Shown one piece after another: positions 45,679-57,471 of a stretch of DNA of 64,000 nt. Numbering within the stretch: position 1 is the stretch's first letter; each line of letters opens with the position of its first letter. The notes under the pieces are model-generated. The model worked only from the letters and a program-made list of their open reading frames with translations, was not told where the DNA came from and ran no database searches. The translations under genes were made by a program, and so were the position numbers. Source of the DNA: Erodium maritimum (lineage: Eukaryota > Streptophyta > Magnoliopsida > Geraniales > Geraniaceae); assembly GCA_963921825.1 (NCBI GenBank), contig OY997592.1, forward strand, positions 29,367,730-29,431,729. The letters run 5' to 3'.

Positions 45679-48600
45679 AGGAATTTCGCCCACGAAATTT
45701 AAAACAGGCGTACCTCGGGAAACGAACAAGGCGGGATACTTCGCGCGAACCTCGTCCTCGCGCTCCCAAGTTGATTCAGCCCCGTGGTGCTTCCACTGCA
45801 CTCGTACCAAGTGGATAATCTTGCCTCCCCGCAGAATCTGCTCCCGCGTGTCCATAATCCGAACCGGCTGCTCCTCATAGGAGACATCATCAGCCATCTC
45901 GATATCTGTCCACTCAATGACGTGGGAGGGGTCTACATTGTACTGCCGCAACTAAGACACGTGGAAGACGTTATGGACTCTCCCAAGTTGCGGTGGAAAC
46001 GCCAGACGATAAGCCACTGTTCCCACTCTGCCCAAAATCTGGAACGGGCAAAAATGTACCTCGGAGCCAACTTTCCCCCGCTGCGCCTGAACCGCACCAG
46101 CCCCTTCCTTGGGCTCACCTTCAGGAACACGTGATCCCCGACTGCAAACTCAAGGGGTCGACGTCGCCTGTCGCCATAACTCTTCTGTCGGCTCTGCGCT
46201 GTCCTCAGCCGATCGCGGATCAGTGCGACTTTCTCCGTCGTCTCTCTGACAAGATCTGGCCCCAGCAGGCTCTTGTCCCCCACCTCTGCCCAGCATACTG
46301 GTGACCAACACGGCCTCCCATACAACGCTTCGAACGGTGCCATCCCGATACTGGCCTGGAAGCTGTTGTTGTAGGCGAACTCGGCCAAAGGCAGGTGGGT
46401 CTCCCAAGATCCCCTGAAATCCAGCACACATGCTCGCAACATGTCCTCTAAGATCTGAATGGTACGCTCTGACTGACCGTCTGTCTAAGGATGATGTGCT
46501 GTACTGAGTAGCACCTCGGTCCCCAATGCCTTCTACAGACTCGGCCAAAACCTAGACGTGAAGCGGGGATCCCTGTCAGACACTATCGACACCGGGACCC
46601 CGTGGAGACGCACTATTTCCTGAACATACAAGCTGCTCAACTTGTCGACTGGGTCGGTCATCCTCATAGCCAGGAAGTGGGCCGACTTGGTCAACCGATC
46701 GACTACCACCCACACTGCGTCGTTTCCCTTGGGCGATCTCGGTAGTCCACACACGAAGTCCATCGTAATGTGTTCCCACTTCCACTGAGCAATCGGTAGT
46801 GGCTGTAACAATCCCGTTGGACGCTGATGCTCGGCCTTCACCTGCTGACAGACGAGGCATCTTGACACAAACTCTGCTACTTCTCTTCGCATCCCGCGCC
46901 ACCAGAAATGTCGTCTGAGATCACGGTACATCTTGGTGCCCCTCGGGTGCACCGTAAGACGCGAGTGGTGTGCCTCTCGCAACACGTCGTTCCTACAGTT
47001 AACCGGCACGAACAGCCCTCCTCGGTACTGTAGTCCCCAATCTGTACTGATCTCCCAACCTACTACCTCGTCGCCGTTGACGACCCTCTCTCGGATCTGT
47101 GCCGTCTCAACGTCCTCCGTCTGCGCCTCCAACACTTGGGCAAACAGTGAGGACTGAGCCACTCAAGAGCACATGGCCATGTCACCCGTAACCTCCTCTA
47201 GCTCAAGCCCGAATGTGCTCAGCTCCCCCATCATGTCCCACTCTCGGACTGATATGCTGGTGAGGCTCGGAACCGACTTCCTACTCAAGGCGTCGACGAC
47301 CACGTTCGCCTTGCCCGGATGGTAATGTAGCTCGAAGTCGTACTCCTCGAGTAGCTCCATCCACCGACGCTGACGCATGTTCAGGTCTCGCTGGGAAAAT
47401 ATGTACTTGAGGCTCTTGTGATCCGAGAACACCTGAAACCCCTCGCCATACAGATAATATCGCCAGCTCTTTAGCGCAAACACAACTGCTGCTAGCTCCA
47501 AGTCGTGGGTGGGATAGTTGCGCTCATGCGCCTTCAGCTGCCTGGAGCCATAAGCTACCACTCTGCCCAACTGCATCAGTACGCAGCCCAGTCCCTCTCC
47601 GGATGCATCACAGTAAACATCATAACCGATTCCTCGCTCGGGCACCACTGACATTGGAGCTGTAGTCAGCCGAGTCTTCAACTCCGCGAATGCACGCTCA
47701 CAGTCGTCTGTCCACACGAACCCGACACCCTTGCGCGTCAACAGAGTCATCGGTGCGGCTAGTCGTGCAAAATCCTAGACAAATCGCCGGTAGTAGCCTG
47801 CCAATCCCAGAAAGCTGCGGATCTCGAAAACACTCGTGGGCCATGCCCACTTCGAGACCGTGTCGATCTTCGACGGATCGACCAGGATACCGTCACGGGA
47901 CACGATGTAGCCGAGGAATCTCACCTCAGAGAGCCAGAACTCGCACTTCTCCCGATTGGCATACAGCTGCTGCTCGCGCAGTAGTGTCAGAACAACCTTC
48001 AGATGTGACTGATGTGCCGCCTCGTTCTGCGAATATATCAGGATGTCGTCCACAAACACCACCACAAACTGATCTAGGTACGGCCGGAAGATGCTGTTCA
48101 TCAGGTCCATGAACGCTGCAGGTGCGTTCGTCAGTCCGAATGGCATTACCAGGAACTCGTAGTGCCCATAGCGCGTCCGGAATGCAGTCTTTGCGACGTC
48201 CCCCTCACGGACTCGCAACTGATAATAACCGGACCGCAGATCGATCTTCGAGAAGTAGGTCGCCCCTCTCAACTGGTCGAACAAATCATCGATCCTCGGC
48301 ATCGGGTATCGGTTTTTCACCGTAACCCGGTTCAGCTTCCGGTAATCTATACACATCCGTAGCTCTCCACTCTTCTTCTTCACGAAGAGTGTTGGTGCTC
48401 CCCACGGCGATGCACTCGGACGGATAAACCCCTTCTGCTGAAGCTTCAGCTCAATCAACTCTACCGACGCAAACCTGTAAGGCGCCATCGATATCGCCGC
48501 CGTTCCCGGCACCAGGTCAATCCCGAACTCCACCTCACGAACCGGTGGCAACCCGCTCAACTCCTCGGGAAAGACATCGGGGAACTCGCATACCACTCTC

Positions 48601-49577
48601 GGTAACTCTCGGCTCTACACAACCGATACTTCCTCCTCTGCGGACAACGCCGACAGGAGGACCCCGCTCTTATTGCCCAGAACACATGTCACCTTCGTAC
48701 CATCCACTGTCACTGTCACTCGCCGCCTGTAGCAATCGATATTGGCTCGGTACCTCGACAGCCAATCCATTCCCAAGATCACATCAAAGGTAGTCAGTCC
48801 CAGCACGAGAAGATCACCGGGGCAAGGACAGTCTGCGACTCTAATCTCGTAGGCACGACATACTCTAGTCAACGATGCACCACCCCCAATTGGGGTGTCC
48901 AGGCATAGGGGTGGGCTCAACGGCTCTAAGCTCAACCCCAACCTCTCGGCACAACCCGACGAAATAAAAGAGTGCGACGCCCCGGTATCAAACAAGAACA
49001 AAGCCCATAAATGATACAATAAACACGTACCCTGGATGGTCTCGCGGTACGTGCTAGGTCCTGGGGCTCTGGAGTCGGTGACTGCATACACTCTCCCCTG
49101 CGAGGCTTGCTGCCTCTGACCCGGCGCACTGGCCGCTGAATACCCGTGACTCTGTTGTTGTCTCGGAGTCGGTGCGCTCGTGGAAGGCTGTGACGGTCTG
49201 GACTGCTGACCTTGACGAGGACGTCCCCGGGGCGACTGTACGGTCCGCGACTGCTGTGGTCGCTGCGCTGATGTTGCCCTCGATGGCTCACGGCACCATG
49301 CAATGGTGTGCCCAACCCGGCCGCATCGAAAACAGCCGATCTCGTTGGCTCTCGACTCTGTTCCCTGGCTGGTCCGGCTGGTCGCTGGTAACGCCGTAGG
49401 CCCTCCTTCCATCGGGCACTCGCGACGGAAGTGGCCTCGCTGCCCGCAGGTAAAGCACGTCGGCGCCCTCTCTGGTGCGACTGGCCTAACTGCTGCCACT
49501 GACCCCCGCTGTCTCGATTCACCCGGATGAGTTGGTGGTCGGAAGAACCCCGCGGTCCTCTGTCTTCGTGAGTCTCA
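45679..49577 (-). pseudogene. Element G pol: knuckles, protease, RT-RNase H, integrase, chromodomain
   Basis: Domains in order: two CCHC knuckles (CFTCGQRGHFRREC and CFRCGRVGHTIAWC), retropepsin DTGASHSFISSG (about 48990), RT with FVDDILIYS (about 48055-48035) and GYYQLRV, RNase H with [10 protein letters not shown], integrase with an HHCC zinc region, [24 protein letters not shown] and TDGQSERTIQ, and a chromodomain (RVQWKHHGAESTWERED, about 45830-45760). All parts from gag to integrase lie in one frame, broken by stops at 49575, 48615, 47775, 47163, 46533, 46485 and 45952, and by one indel near 46055. A deletion of a few codons removes part of the RT N-terminus (ELKLQQKGF). The chromodomain is thought to steer integration to heterochromatin. 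Confidence 0.92.
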
Positions 49578-50501
49578 TGAGTCGGACGGTCCTGCAAAGC
49601 TGATCGGCCGCTGTCGGACCTCACGACCCCTGGCTGCATCCCGGATGCCCTGCTCCACTGTAGCCGCGGTGTCCACTAGATCGGTATACTTCCGTATCCT
49701 CAAGGCGAGAACCTGGTTCCGGATGCCCAGCCTCAGTCCGTCCTGGAATCGCAGACAACAGTTCGTCTCGCTCGTCACCATCTCAGGCGCGAATCTGGCC
49801 AAGGCTGTGAACCTGGCCTCGTACTGTGCCACTGTCATCCCTTCCTGTTCCAGATCTAGGAACTGCCGATGTCGCTCCAGCCGAGCCGACTCGGGAAAAT
49901 ACTGTGCCATGAATACCTCCTGGAATACGCTGTAGTCGTATCCGACTGTGTCCTTCACCCGCCCCCACCAGTGGTAGGCGCTGTCTCTCAGCTGATGGGC
50001 CGCGAAGGACACTCTCCGATGGCCATCCTCGACACCCGATGTGTCCAGGTCTCGTGTGACCTGCTCTAGCCATCGCTCGGCTAGGTCGGGATTTGGCTCC
50101 CCGACAAAAGTAGGTATCCCGAGCTTCAGGAAATCTAGCAGCGCTCGGGAGGTGTGATCCTCTATCTGAGCGGCCCTCACCGGGACCGCGGCTGCCTCTG
50201 GTGCTGGCGAAGCCGACTCTCGGCTGGCGATGACCGCCACCAAACTCTGAACGGTCCTGGTTAGCTCATCCAGGGCAGTCATCACTGCAGGGTCCGTGAC
50301 TGGCGGAACACTGGGGGTGCCTGCAGACGGCCCCGCATCGCTTCTCCTGTCTTCTCCGACAGGAGTGCCCTGCACCTCCGCGTACTCGGCGGGCTCGACG
50401 GTTGGCACCCTCCCCGGTGCCCCCGCTGACCGTCCCCGCCGGCCCCGCGTGGGTGCCCGACCCCGTGTTCCTGCGGCTCGTCCGCGTCTACCGCGAGCCA
50501 T
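49578..50501 (-). pseudogene. Element G gag (capsid)
   Basis: ATG at 50501 (MARGRRGRAAGTRGR) gives 308 codons before the in-frame TGA at 49575-49577. The N-terminus is an Arg/Gly-rich basic tail; the retrotransposon gag domain follows (FLKLGIPTFVGEPNPDLAERW, YHWWGRV, FMAQYFPESARLERHRQFLDL, MTVAQYEARFTALARFAPE). A TTG/ATG further upstream in the same frame (50531) is less likely as start. Gag builds the particle; here the ORF is intact up to the first stop. Confidence 0.9.
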
Positions 50502-51176
50502 AATCAGTATCCTCTGCACGGATACACGCAAACGTTCAGTTTGCGAATTTAAAAAGGACAGCAGTTCAAAACACTAACGCTCACACGGTTTAAGTTTACC
50601 CCAACGGGTATAACAATAATACGTCACGCCGCTCACGCTATTAATACTTTAAATATTTGTATTAGCAAACGAAACCTCAAAGAGACCGCAACAACATGCA
50701 CCAAAACACGCAAAGACCAACCAACCACACATCGAAACAACAACCATAACCAAAATGACTACTCAAGACCGACCTCAAACACAAGCCAACACGGCCGAGT
50801 AACAACAATACACGCCCACTGGGCCAATCAATTTTAAAACCTTTTCCACTCCATTAAAAACCTCATTTCTTGGCATCAGGTGGTTACAACCCCGTCCAGG
50901 CGTCCCCGAACTACGTTGTAGCCACTTGATACCAACACCGTCATGCTCGACCACAGGAGCGCTCCTGAGTCGAGTCGCGACAGTTTAAAAACGTTTCACG
51001 CAGCAACACACAAATGCTGTGCCAGTAACCCCGTACTGCACAAGCACAAAACAAAACAGGACTCAAATCCTAACGGGTTTACACCCGAGTTCTGACTTGC
51101 GTACCCAACGCAGGACGGGACTCTACTGACTCGACTCTCCCACCTAATTGACGTGTAGTCCGAGGTGTGAAACCTC
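50502..51176 (-). other. Element G leader
   Basis: Untranslated leader of about 0.7 kb between primer site and gag. AC-rich, no gene supported. Confidence 0.7.
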
Positions 51177-51190
51177 GCGCTCTGATACCA
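51177..51190 (-). promoter_or_regulatory. Element G primer-binding site
   Basis: tggtatcagagcgc on the - strand three bases after the 5' LTR, initiator Met-tRNA type. Confidence 0.9.
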
Positions 51191-51193
51191 AGC

Positions 51194-54181
51194 TGTCACG
51201 CACCAATTTCAGCGAACCGAAACTAGGGACGCGAACGTTTAAAAAGTTACAATACTGAAACCTGTTTTCGTTAAATCACTTTAAAAGCCAGTTTAGTTCC
51301 ACAAAAGAATATTATTTACATCTCAAAAATAATAGTCCCACACTTGGACAAAACGAGATACACGTCTCTAAACTCAAAACACCCAGCAAACCGCTTCAAG
51401 CTTTTCAAGCTTCAGAAGCTCACCTAGTCCAGACTACGAACGGTACCTGTAGGAAAAGAAGCTAGGGGTGAGCGTTCGCTCACCACCACAGATAACATAC
51501 TGACTATGGCATAGTTAGTAGACAAAGCCGATGACACCCACAACGACTCAAAGACACACACACGACCAGTCTTTTCCTCAACTGACTCGACACACGGATA
51601 AGTTATGTAGACCCCACACTACGATCGACGACCTCCTCCAAGACACGACTGACCGCACAAAACCAAACAAGATCACAAAGGATCGCAAACCGGCTACTCA
51701 GTAACCAAACTCTGTCTCTCGCCCTTTACCGATCATAGACGTGGTCAGGCGGTCGACCTGTCGCGCAACTTCTCCCGATCCCATTCGGGAGGCTAACCCA
51801 CAACCTCTTCGCTTCACCCGATCCCAGTCGGGTGGTTAGCCACACCCGCGCGTCATTCCCCTGATCCCAGTCGGGGAGCTAGCCCACAACCCCTCCGCTT
51901 CTCCCGATCCCAGTCGGGAGGCTAGCTACACCACACAACCTCCACCAGTAACCAGTAACCAATCACAATCACAAACAAGTTCAACAGACAGTAACGACAC
52001 CGGTGACAACTCCACAGGCACTCAAGGCCAACAAACACCGACAACCAACCACAGGTTCCACAACCCTACGGGCCCTCATGGCCACCCAAGACACCAACGA
52101 TAAAGTACGGGTTCACAACCCCACGGGCACTCACAGCCACCCAAAACACCGAAACGACAACACGGGCTCTCATGGCCACCCAAGACTCAGCAATAATTAA
52201 CATGGGCTCTCAAGGCCACCCAACTTGACAACAAATAACACGGGCTCTCAAGGCCACCCAAACTCAACAACAAATAACACGGGCTCTCAAGGCCACCCAA
52301 ACTCAATCAACAAATAACGCACAACAACCTCCGGGCATGGTCATATGCCTCCAGTAAATCAGTTAACGCTAAGTTCTCTGCTCCTACGACACTACTAAGT
52401 GTCACATGCATTTCCAGTATTCGCTACGTTCCGTATCATGCATTTCTAATATTCAGTAACCTAAACAACCCACGACACCCCGGTGTCGCATGCAATTATA
52501 CAGTTAACTTTCCCTAGTCAGGGCCGAGATCCGGCTACTTTTCCCTACCTCGTAAACAACTCCAAAAGCACTCCACTAAACCCGAGATGATCGCAGTCAC
52601 TCGACGAGCCTCCCTTTGCCTCGGTCCGCAGCACGATCTAAAAGAACACAGATTTAACTCACTTTTAAACTAGTGCGAACAGGCCGAAATTAAATAACTC
52701 AAAGCCCAAATTAATAACGGTTCCGCCGTTAAGTTAACGGCTACGATTTGTCCAGTTTAAATTCGACAGTTGTCGTTTACACTCGAGCGGGCTAATAATA
52801 GGGTTACGACGGATCGGGTTCGAGCACCCGTGCCCGAACCCAGATTTGATCTAAACCCATTTAAAACCCCTTTTTAACTTAAAACCGTCTTTGAACTCCT
52901 TTGCTTTGTTTAATTCCGACTTCGAATTTAAAACAAACGATTTCCTTCCGCTCGTTTCCAAACTCGATATTTTTGGTCCGAAACCCTTCTAAAACCGATT
53001 TGATTTCGTTTCCCCCCTTTTTGATTTAACTTAACTCAAGTTCGTTTATCGACCGACCTTCGTTTTAAAACCCAATTAATTCAACCGATTTAGTTTTATC
53101 GATAACTAATTTACGTTCGAAAAGCGAAATCGAACTTTTAACCTAAATCTGATTTTTCAAAGTAACGCTCAAATTAAACCCATTTTTTCGTCATCGTTAA
53201 CCAGATCTGAAATTCGTTCGAAACATAACAATAATAACATAAATTTGTTCATCTTTACAATTTTCAGATTTACACCATTACACTAGTCCTTTAAACGAAA
53301 CCGGATTCACGTTTTTTTGTGTTATGTTCCTTTCCATTTTGGGAGCTCCGTTCCATCCCGACCGGATCTGAACGAACTCGGGAACGGGAAAGCAAAAGAC
53401 GAAGAACGGGATCAGGTTAGGTGCGACCGACCACCGGCGCCGGTTGGTCGAGGTTCCACGGCCGAGAACTAACCGTGAGGAACGGTGGCGGCGATGGAGA
53501 GCGGCGGTGTACGGCGAGATTCGCCTCGGGTCCGGACGGCTCGGTCCCGTTCCGGATCTGACGAGCTCGCCGGCGACGGCGGGAGCTCGGTTCGCGTTAG
53601 GGCTCGGGACGGGGAGGTCGGAGACGGTGGTGGCGTGGGGAGCTCGGGACGAAACCGGTGGTGGACGGCCGATTTGTGGACGGAGACGGGGACGATGCTG
53701 GTCGGAGATGAAGGAGAAGAGAGAGGCAGGGAGGTCGGGGAGGGTGAGGCGTGGCTGGCCGGAGCGGTAACGGCATCGGGATGGGGGAGAAGAAGACGGG
53801 ACGAGGGTGGTGAGGACCAGGACGGTGACGGCGTGAAGAGCTCGGCCGGAAATGGTGGCGGACGGAGCTGGTTCGGCGAGGAAGACGAGAGAGAGAGAGG
53901 GTGAGGGTCGGATAGAGAGAGAGAGGGTAGAGGGAGGAGGGGCTGCGTGAAAATGAGACTGAAACCCTAGGGTTTCAGTCTTTTAAAGAGGGGTGGGTTT
54001 TGGGCCGGCCATTTGGGCCTCAAAGGGCAACCGGGCCGAGAGGCTGGCTGGGCCGGGTTGGGCCTGCGCACCTGGCCTGGTCCAGACCTGCTTCTTTTTT
54101 TTTTTGCACTTGTTTTAAAAACCTACCTTTAGGTTTTCGGATTGTAATTTAATACCCTAATGAAACGAAGCGGGTTTTACA
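51194..54181 (-). repeat. Element G 5' LTR
   Basis: 2,988 bp, matching 42629-45663 with few substitutions and small indels (for example gtgacgcacc versus gtgacgcccc at the inner end, one fewer gagagcccgtg-type unit). A perfect gtgagcgttcgctcac palindrome lies at 51468-51483. It joins pararetrovirus sequence at 54182. Confidence 0.93.
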
Positions 54182-54615
54182 ATTTCTCTCCATTGTTATG
54201 AGGTTAATACTATTTAGGCTGGCTGGATGGATTCTTTGTAGTATTATCCATTTGTTACAAGGTGTTTGTAAACTTACAGTATCAATTTTCACTACTCTTG
54301 TTTTAAAGTAATCGAGGAAGTTATTTCCCAATAATATTGGTTGCTTCATCTTTTCTTCTTGATATATTAGAGGTATTCTGACCATTGTCTTGCTTAATAA
54401 TATTCTTACATTGGTCGCTATTTCATCTAAATCTTTTCTTCTTTCATCAAATCCTGTTACTTTAGTTCTATGTATATTACATTTCTTCCATCGGTGTGGT
54501 TCTAGTACTTCTTTCTTTGCTAGCATAAGTCTGCTCCATCATCTATGAATATTACTTGCTTCACTAACTTATTAGGTTTATATTCTACATAGGCTTCTAC
54601 ATAAACTGCTACCAT
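54182..54615 (-). pseudogene. Pararetrovirus polymerase start (protease), inverted arm
   Basis: ATG at 54615 shares a base with the coat-protein stop (TAATG). The protease segment contains the motif region IDDGAD near 54535-54550, then a one-base deletion (ATGCTAGC here, ATGCCTAGC at 61160) shifts frame. It continues with HRWKKCNIHRTKVTGFDERR and PILLGNNFLDYF, a segment deleted in the + copy. It ends at the G LTR after ATGGAGAGAAAT. The matching region in the + copy is 61069-61448. Confidence 0.88.
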
Positions 54616-55082
54616 TACTCTATATCACTATCAGTTGAGTTGTTATCAGTTGATTGGGTTTCTGATTCTAATTCTGATTCATCTTCTACTTCTGTTTCGC
54701 TAACATAAAATTCTTCATATTCATACCATTTTCTATTATCTTCTCTTATTTGCTCTAGGCTCATAATAAATTCAGATTTATTGACATATCTTACTCCTTT
54801 TTCTTTTAGTTTAGGGCACTTATTGGCATAATGTCCTTTCTCATGGCAGTTCCAACATTTGCATTCACTCATATTTTGCTTTTTGTAAGGTCTTCTTCTA
54901 AATTTTCTTTTGTATCTAAATCTATTTCTGTTTTGGGGTGTATTTCTGAATCTTCTAAACCTTTTTCTCCTAAATGTATTATAATATGGGTTTTTTTTAT
55001 TATTTTTGGTGTATCTTCTGGTTCTTTTGTTATAAGTTTTGTATTTCTTTTCATTCTTCCTGTGTTTTTTCCTCATCCTTTT
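54615..55082 (-). pseudogene. Coat protein C-terminus, inverted arm
   Basis: The basic, Tyr/Arg-rich RNA/DNA-binding region, CCHC finger (CWNCHEKGHYANKC), and an acidic tail ending DSDIE, stop TAA 54617-54615. The + copy (60614-61064) lacks about 10 bp near the tail, so this arm preserves the older end. The match with the + copy stops at 55082, where the inversion breakpoint joins it to the movement-protein-like tail in opposite orientation. Confidence 0.9.
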
Positions 55083-55367
55083 ATACATATTAGCAGGGTT
55101 AACGAAAATAATTGTATAACCATAGAACCTCAATCTTTTAATTACCCAGAAAATGAAAGAGAAATAATAATTACCAGAAGCGTAAATTTAAAGATATTAA
55201 TACTAGATTTAGAATACAATGTGAACATAGGCGTAATAGAATATGATAGTTCTAATGAGATATTATTAGGCAGTGATTTCTTAGCACTAATAGATTATGA
55301 GATAAGTAACCAAGGCATGGAAATTAGAGAAATAAATAGAATAAGATTCATAAACAGAGTAACCTAA
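55083..55367 (+). pseudogene. Viral ORF tail, movement protein by position
   Basis: About 94 codons, open from the inversion breakpoint to TAA 55365-55367. It contains TRSVNLKILILDLEYNVNI and EILLGSDFLALIDYEI. By gene order (upstream of the small ORF and VAP) it should be the C-terminus of the movement protein, which opens plasmodesmata to the virus. The LLGSDFL motif also recalls the C-terminal part of retropepsins (compare ILLGNNFL in this virus's own protease), so the assignment rests mainly on position. The N-terminal part is missing. Confidence 0.5.
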
Positions 55368-55369
55368 AT

Positions 55370-55599
55370 ATGAGTACTAAACTAGAAAAGAAAAGAACAA
55401 AACTACTAAACTAGTAATAAAAGAATTCATAGAAGAAGGAATCGACTCACAAGAAAAATATTTAGCATGTCAAGCCACCAAAGAAAAATTAATAGTAAAA
55501 ATAGAAAAATTAGAAAAATCAGAAAATTTAAAAGAGAAACATAAAAAGATATGGATAGACATGGGAGACGGATGGAAGAAAAGGATAAATTTAAAATGA
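55370..55599 (+). pseudogene. Small viral ORF (ORF II position), frameshifted
   Basis: ATG at 55370, two bases after the previous stop, opens MSTKLEKKRTK but stops after 14 codons. A different frame from about 55411 stays open as FIEEGIDSQEKYLACQATKE to TGA 55597-55599, overlapping the next ATG (ATGA). A single-base indel would account for this. Lysine/glutamate rich, helical, with no domain recognised. In caulimoviruses the gene in this place is the insect transmission factor; similarity is not shown here. Confidence 0.55.
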
Positions 55600-56024
55600 A
55601 TAATATAACTAGTGATAAAATGGTGAGAGAACTATGGGAAGAAATAATACTGAAAGAAAAATTGGAAAAAATAATAACTACACAAAACAACATCATAAAA
55701 GAACAAACAAAAATCCTAAATGTCATGGAAGACTTAAAGAATAAACAAATCCTAACAAGAGAAATCCTGAAAGAGGAATTAACCAACTTATGGAATAAAT
55801 CAGAAGTACCAACTTACAAGACAATACTACAAAAATTAACAAAAATGGAAGGGGAAACAAGTACTAGCAATCAAATTATAAAAGAAGTCAAAACTGAACC
55901 AGAACAAGTACCCCTTAATATATGGAAAAGGACCAGAGAACCAATAATGATAGACGTTAGTAAATCAAAAGTAAAAATCACAGAATCAATGAAGGAAGCA
56001 TTAAATGACCTCGCAAACTTGTAA
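55596..56024 (+). CDS. Virion-associated-protein-like coiled coil (ORF III position)
   Basis: 142 codons, ATG at 55596 overlapping the preceding TGA (ATGA); stop TAA 56022-56024. The N-terminal ~75 residues are heptad-rich (EIILKEKLEKIITTQNNIIK, ILKEELTNLW), consistent with the tetrameric coiled coil of caulimovirus VAP; the C-terminus is basic (MIDVSKSKVKITESMK). VAP sits on the capsid and works in cell-to-cell and vector movement (family knowledge). Intact in frame. It overlaps the coat-protein start by 20 bases. Confidence 0.68.
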   Translation: MNNITSDKMVRELWEEIILKEKLEKIITTQNNIIKEQTKILNVMEDLKNKQILTREILKEELTNLWNKSEVPTYKTILQKLTKMEGETSTSNQIIKEVKTEPEQVPLNIWKRTREPIMIDVSKSKVKITESMKEALNDLANL

Positions 56025-57471
56025 AAGCCCCAAGATGGAACATGGAGTAATCACTTTCCTTAAAAATTATGGAGAAGAAATAGTAGAAAAAGGAAAATAC
56101 AAGTACGAACCCTTAAGGAAAGATAAAACCCTACCATCCAAAACAACCAGAGAAAAAGAAAAATCAGAAGACCCACAATCTAAACTAAATAGATTAGAAA
56201 AAGAAATGATAAAAATAAAGAAAGAAAATAATAAATTAAAAGACAATACCGACAAAGAATGGTACAAGAAGTATAAGAAATACAAAAACAAATATAAGAC
56301 CACCAAAACTGAACTAGACAAAACTAGAATCGAACTTAGAGAAGCATTAGAAGAAATAAGAGAACTTAGAGAAGAATTAACCCGAACCAAAGAAGAATGG
56401 AGTGAGGAACAAAAAGAAACAAAGAGAGAATTAGAAATCTTAAGAAGACAACTCAAAAAGATAAAAGGAAAAGAAATAGAATCAGAAAACTCAGAAATAA
56501 ACCTAGAAGAAGAAGAGGATAATGAAACCAGCAGTTCAAATGGTTCTAACCAAGTAGAAACAGACGACAAAATAGTAAATTACATACAAGAAACAGAAGA
56601 AGAAATAAAAAATGAAAATGAGCAAATAATGGAAACATTAAGAAAAATGAAAAACGTAAATGCTATCATAGAAGAAGAGCCCGAAAGTGACATAGAAGAT
56701 AGTTATAATGAACCAATAGACACAGAAATGGAAACCGAAAGCATAATAAATGAAGATGCAGATGACTATCCTGAGGAAGATATATCTGACTTAAACTTGG
56801 AACCTATAAAAAGAAGATATGGAAAAATGCCTAATCACATACCAATAGGACAACACTCAGAATTCAGAGAGTTTATAGGATCTATGGCCCAAGGAATAAA
56901 CCCAAACGGATATTTCTTAGACCTAGACAATGTATATGAAATACAAGAAGTTAATAGGAGAATTACTGATTGGACTCAAGGAACCTACCTAGCCCTTATG
57001 TCAGCAAAACAAACAGATAATCTTGATTATGTATATGAATTAATATCTAGAACAATGACAGGAAAAGTAGCACATTGGGTAGAATCTATAGCTGAAGAAT
57101 TAAAAGCCTTAGTAATTAATAAGTCATCAGACTGGAGGTCAATGTTGACATTATTCGAGATAATACTAAAAAGAGAATTTATAGGAGAACCCTGGAATGT
57201 AGCAGCACACTTAGTACCTGAAGCAAGAAAAGCTGAAATGAGAATGAACCTTAATAATATGAGATGTTGCCGGATAACCAAGCTACAAGAATATACAATA
57301 AGCTTTTCAAAATTCTTTTATGAAGCAAGGTTTTCACCAGAAGAAAGATTAATTTACCAACAACTATACTATGATCATCTACCAAACCCTTACAATACTG
57401 AAATAACAAAAGAATATAATAACATGATACAAAGAGAAAACACCCTAGGAGAAAGAATAAGGGTAGTAAAG
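56005..57471 (+). pseudogene. Coat protein, N-terminal and core part (split by LTR E)
   Basis: ATG 56005, within the end of the VAP-like ORF. Residues about 55-165 are a long coiled-coil-like Lys/Glu stretch, followed by a strongly acidic segment to about 265. The capsid core comes next, with EFREFIGSMAQGINPNGYFL, WTQGTYLALMSAKQTDNL, and GKVAHWVESIAEELK. Interrupted at 57471 by solo LTR E. On the far side (60492) the reading frame is the same, so apart from the LTR the gene kept its frame; the summed coding length is about 679 codons. Confidence 0.85.

Larger units (their letters stand above)
42629..54181 (-). mobile_element. Ty3/gypsy chromovirus G (Tekay-like)
   Basis: 11,553 bp: two ~3-kb LTRs, 5.5-kb interior with primer site, single-frame gag-pol (gag, two zinc knuckles, protease, RT, RNase H, integrase), a C-terminal chromodomain and a polypurine tract. 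Long LTRs, one gag-pol frame and a chromodomain point to the Tekay/Del clade (inference). LTRs look nearly identical over long stretches, so insertion is young. However, flanks do not match (agcac left, atttc right), and the two sides belong to different sequences (element F, pararetrovirus). Confidence 0.92.

Noticed and set aside
55427..55786. Hydrophobic ORF on the - strand
   Set aside because: Antisense of A-rich viral ORFs; the poly-Phe/Leu text is a composition artefact.
56067..56570. Ser-rich ORF on the - strand
   Set aside because: It is the antisense of the Lys/Glu coiled-coil part of the coat protein (Glu/Lys codons read as Ser/Phe/Leu).
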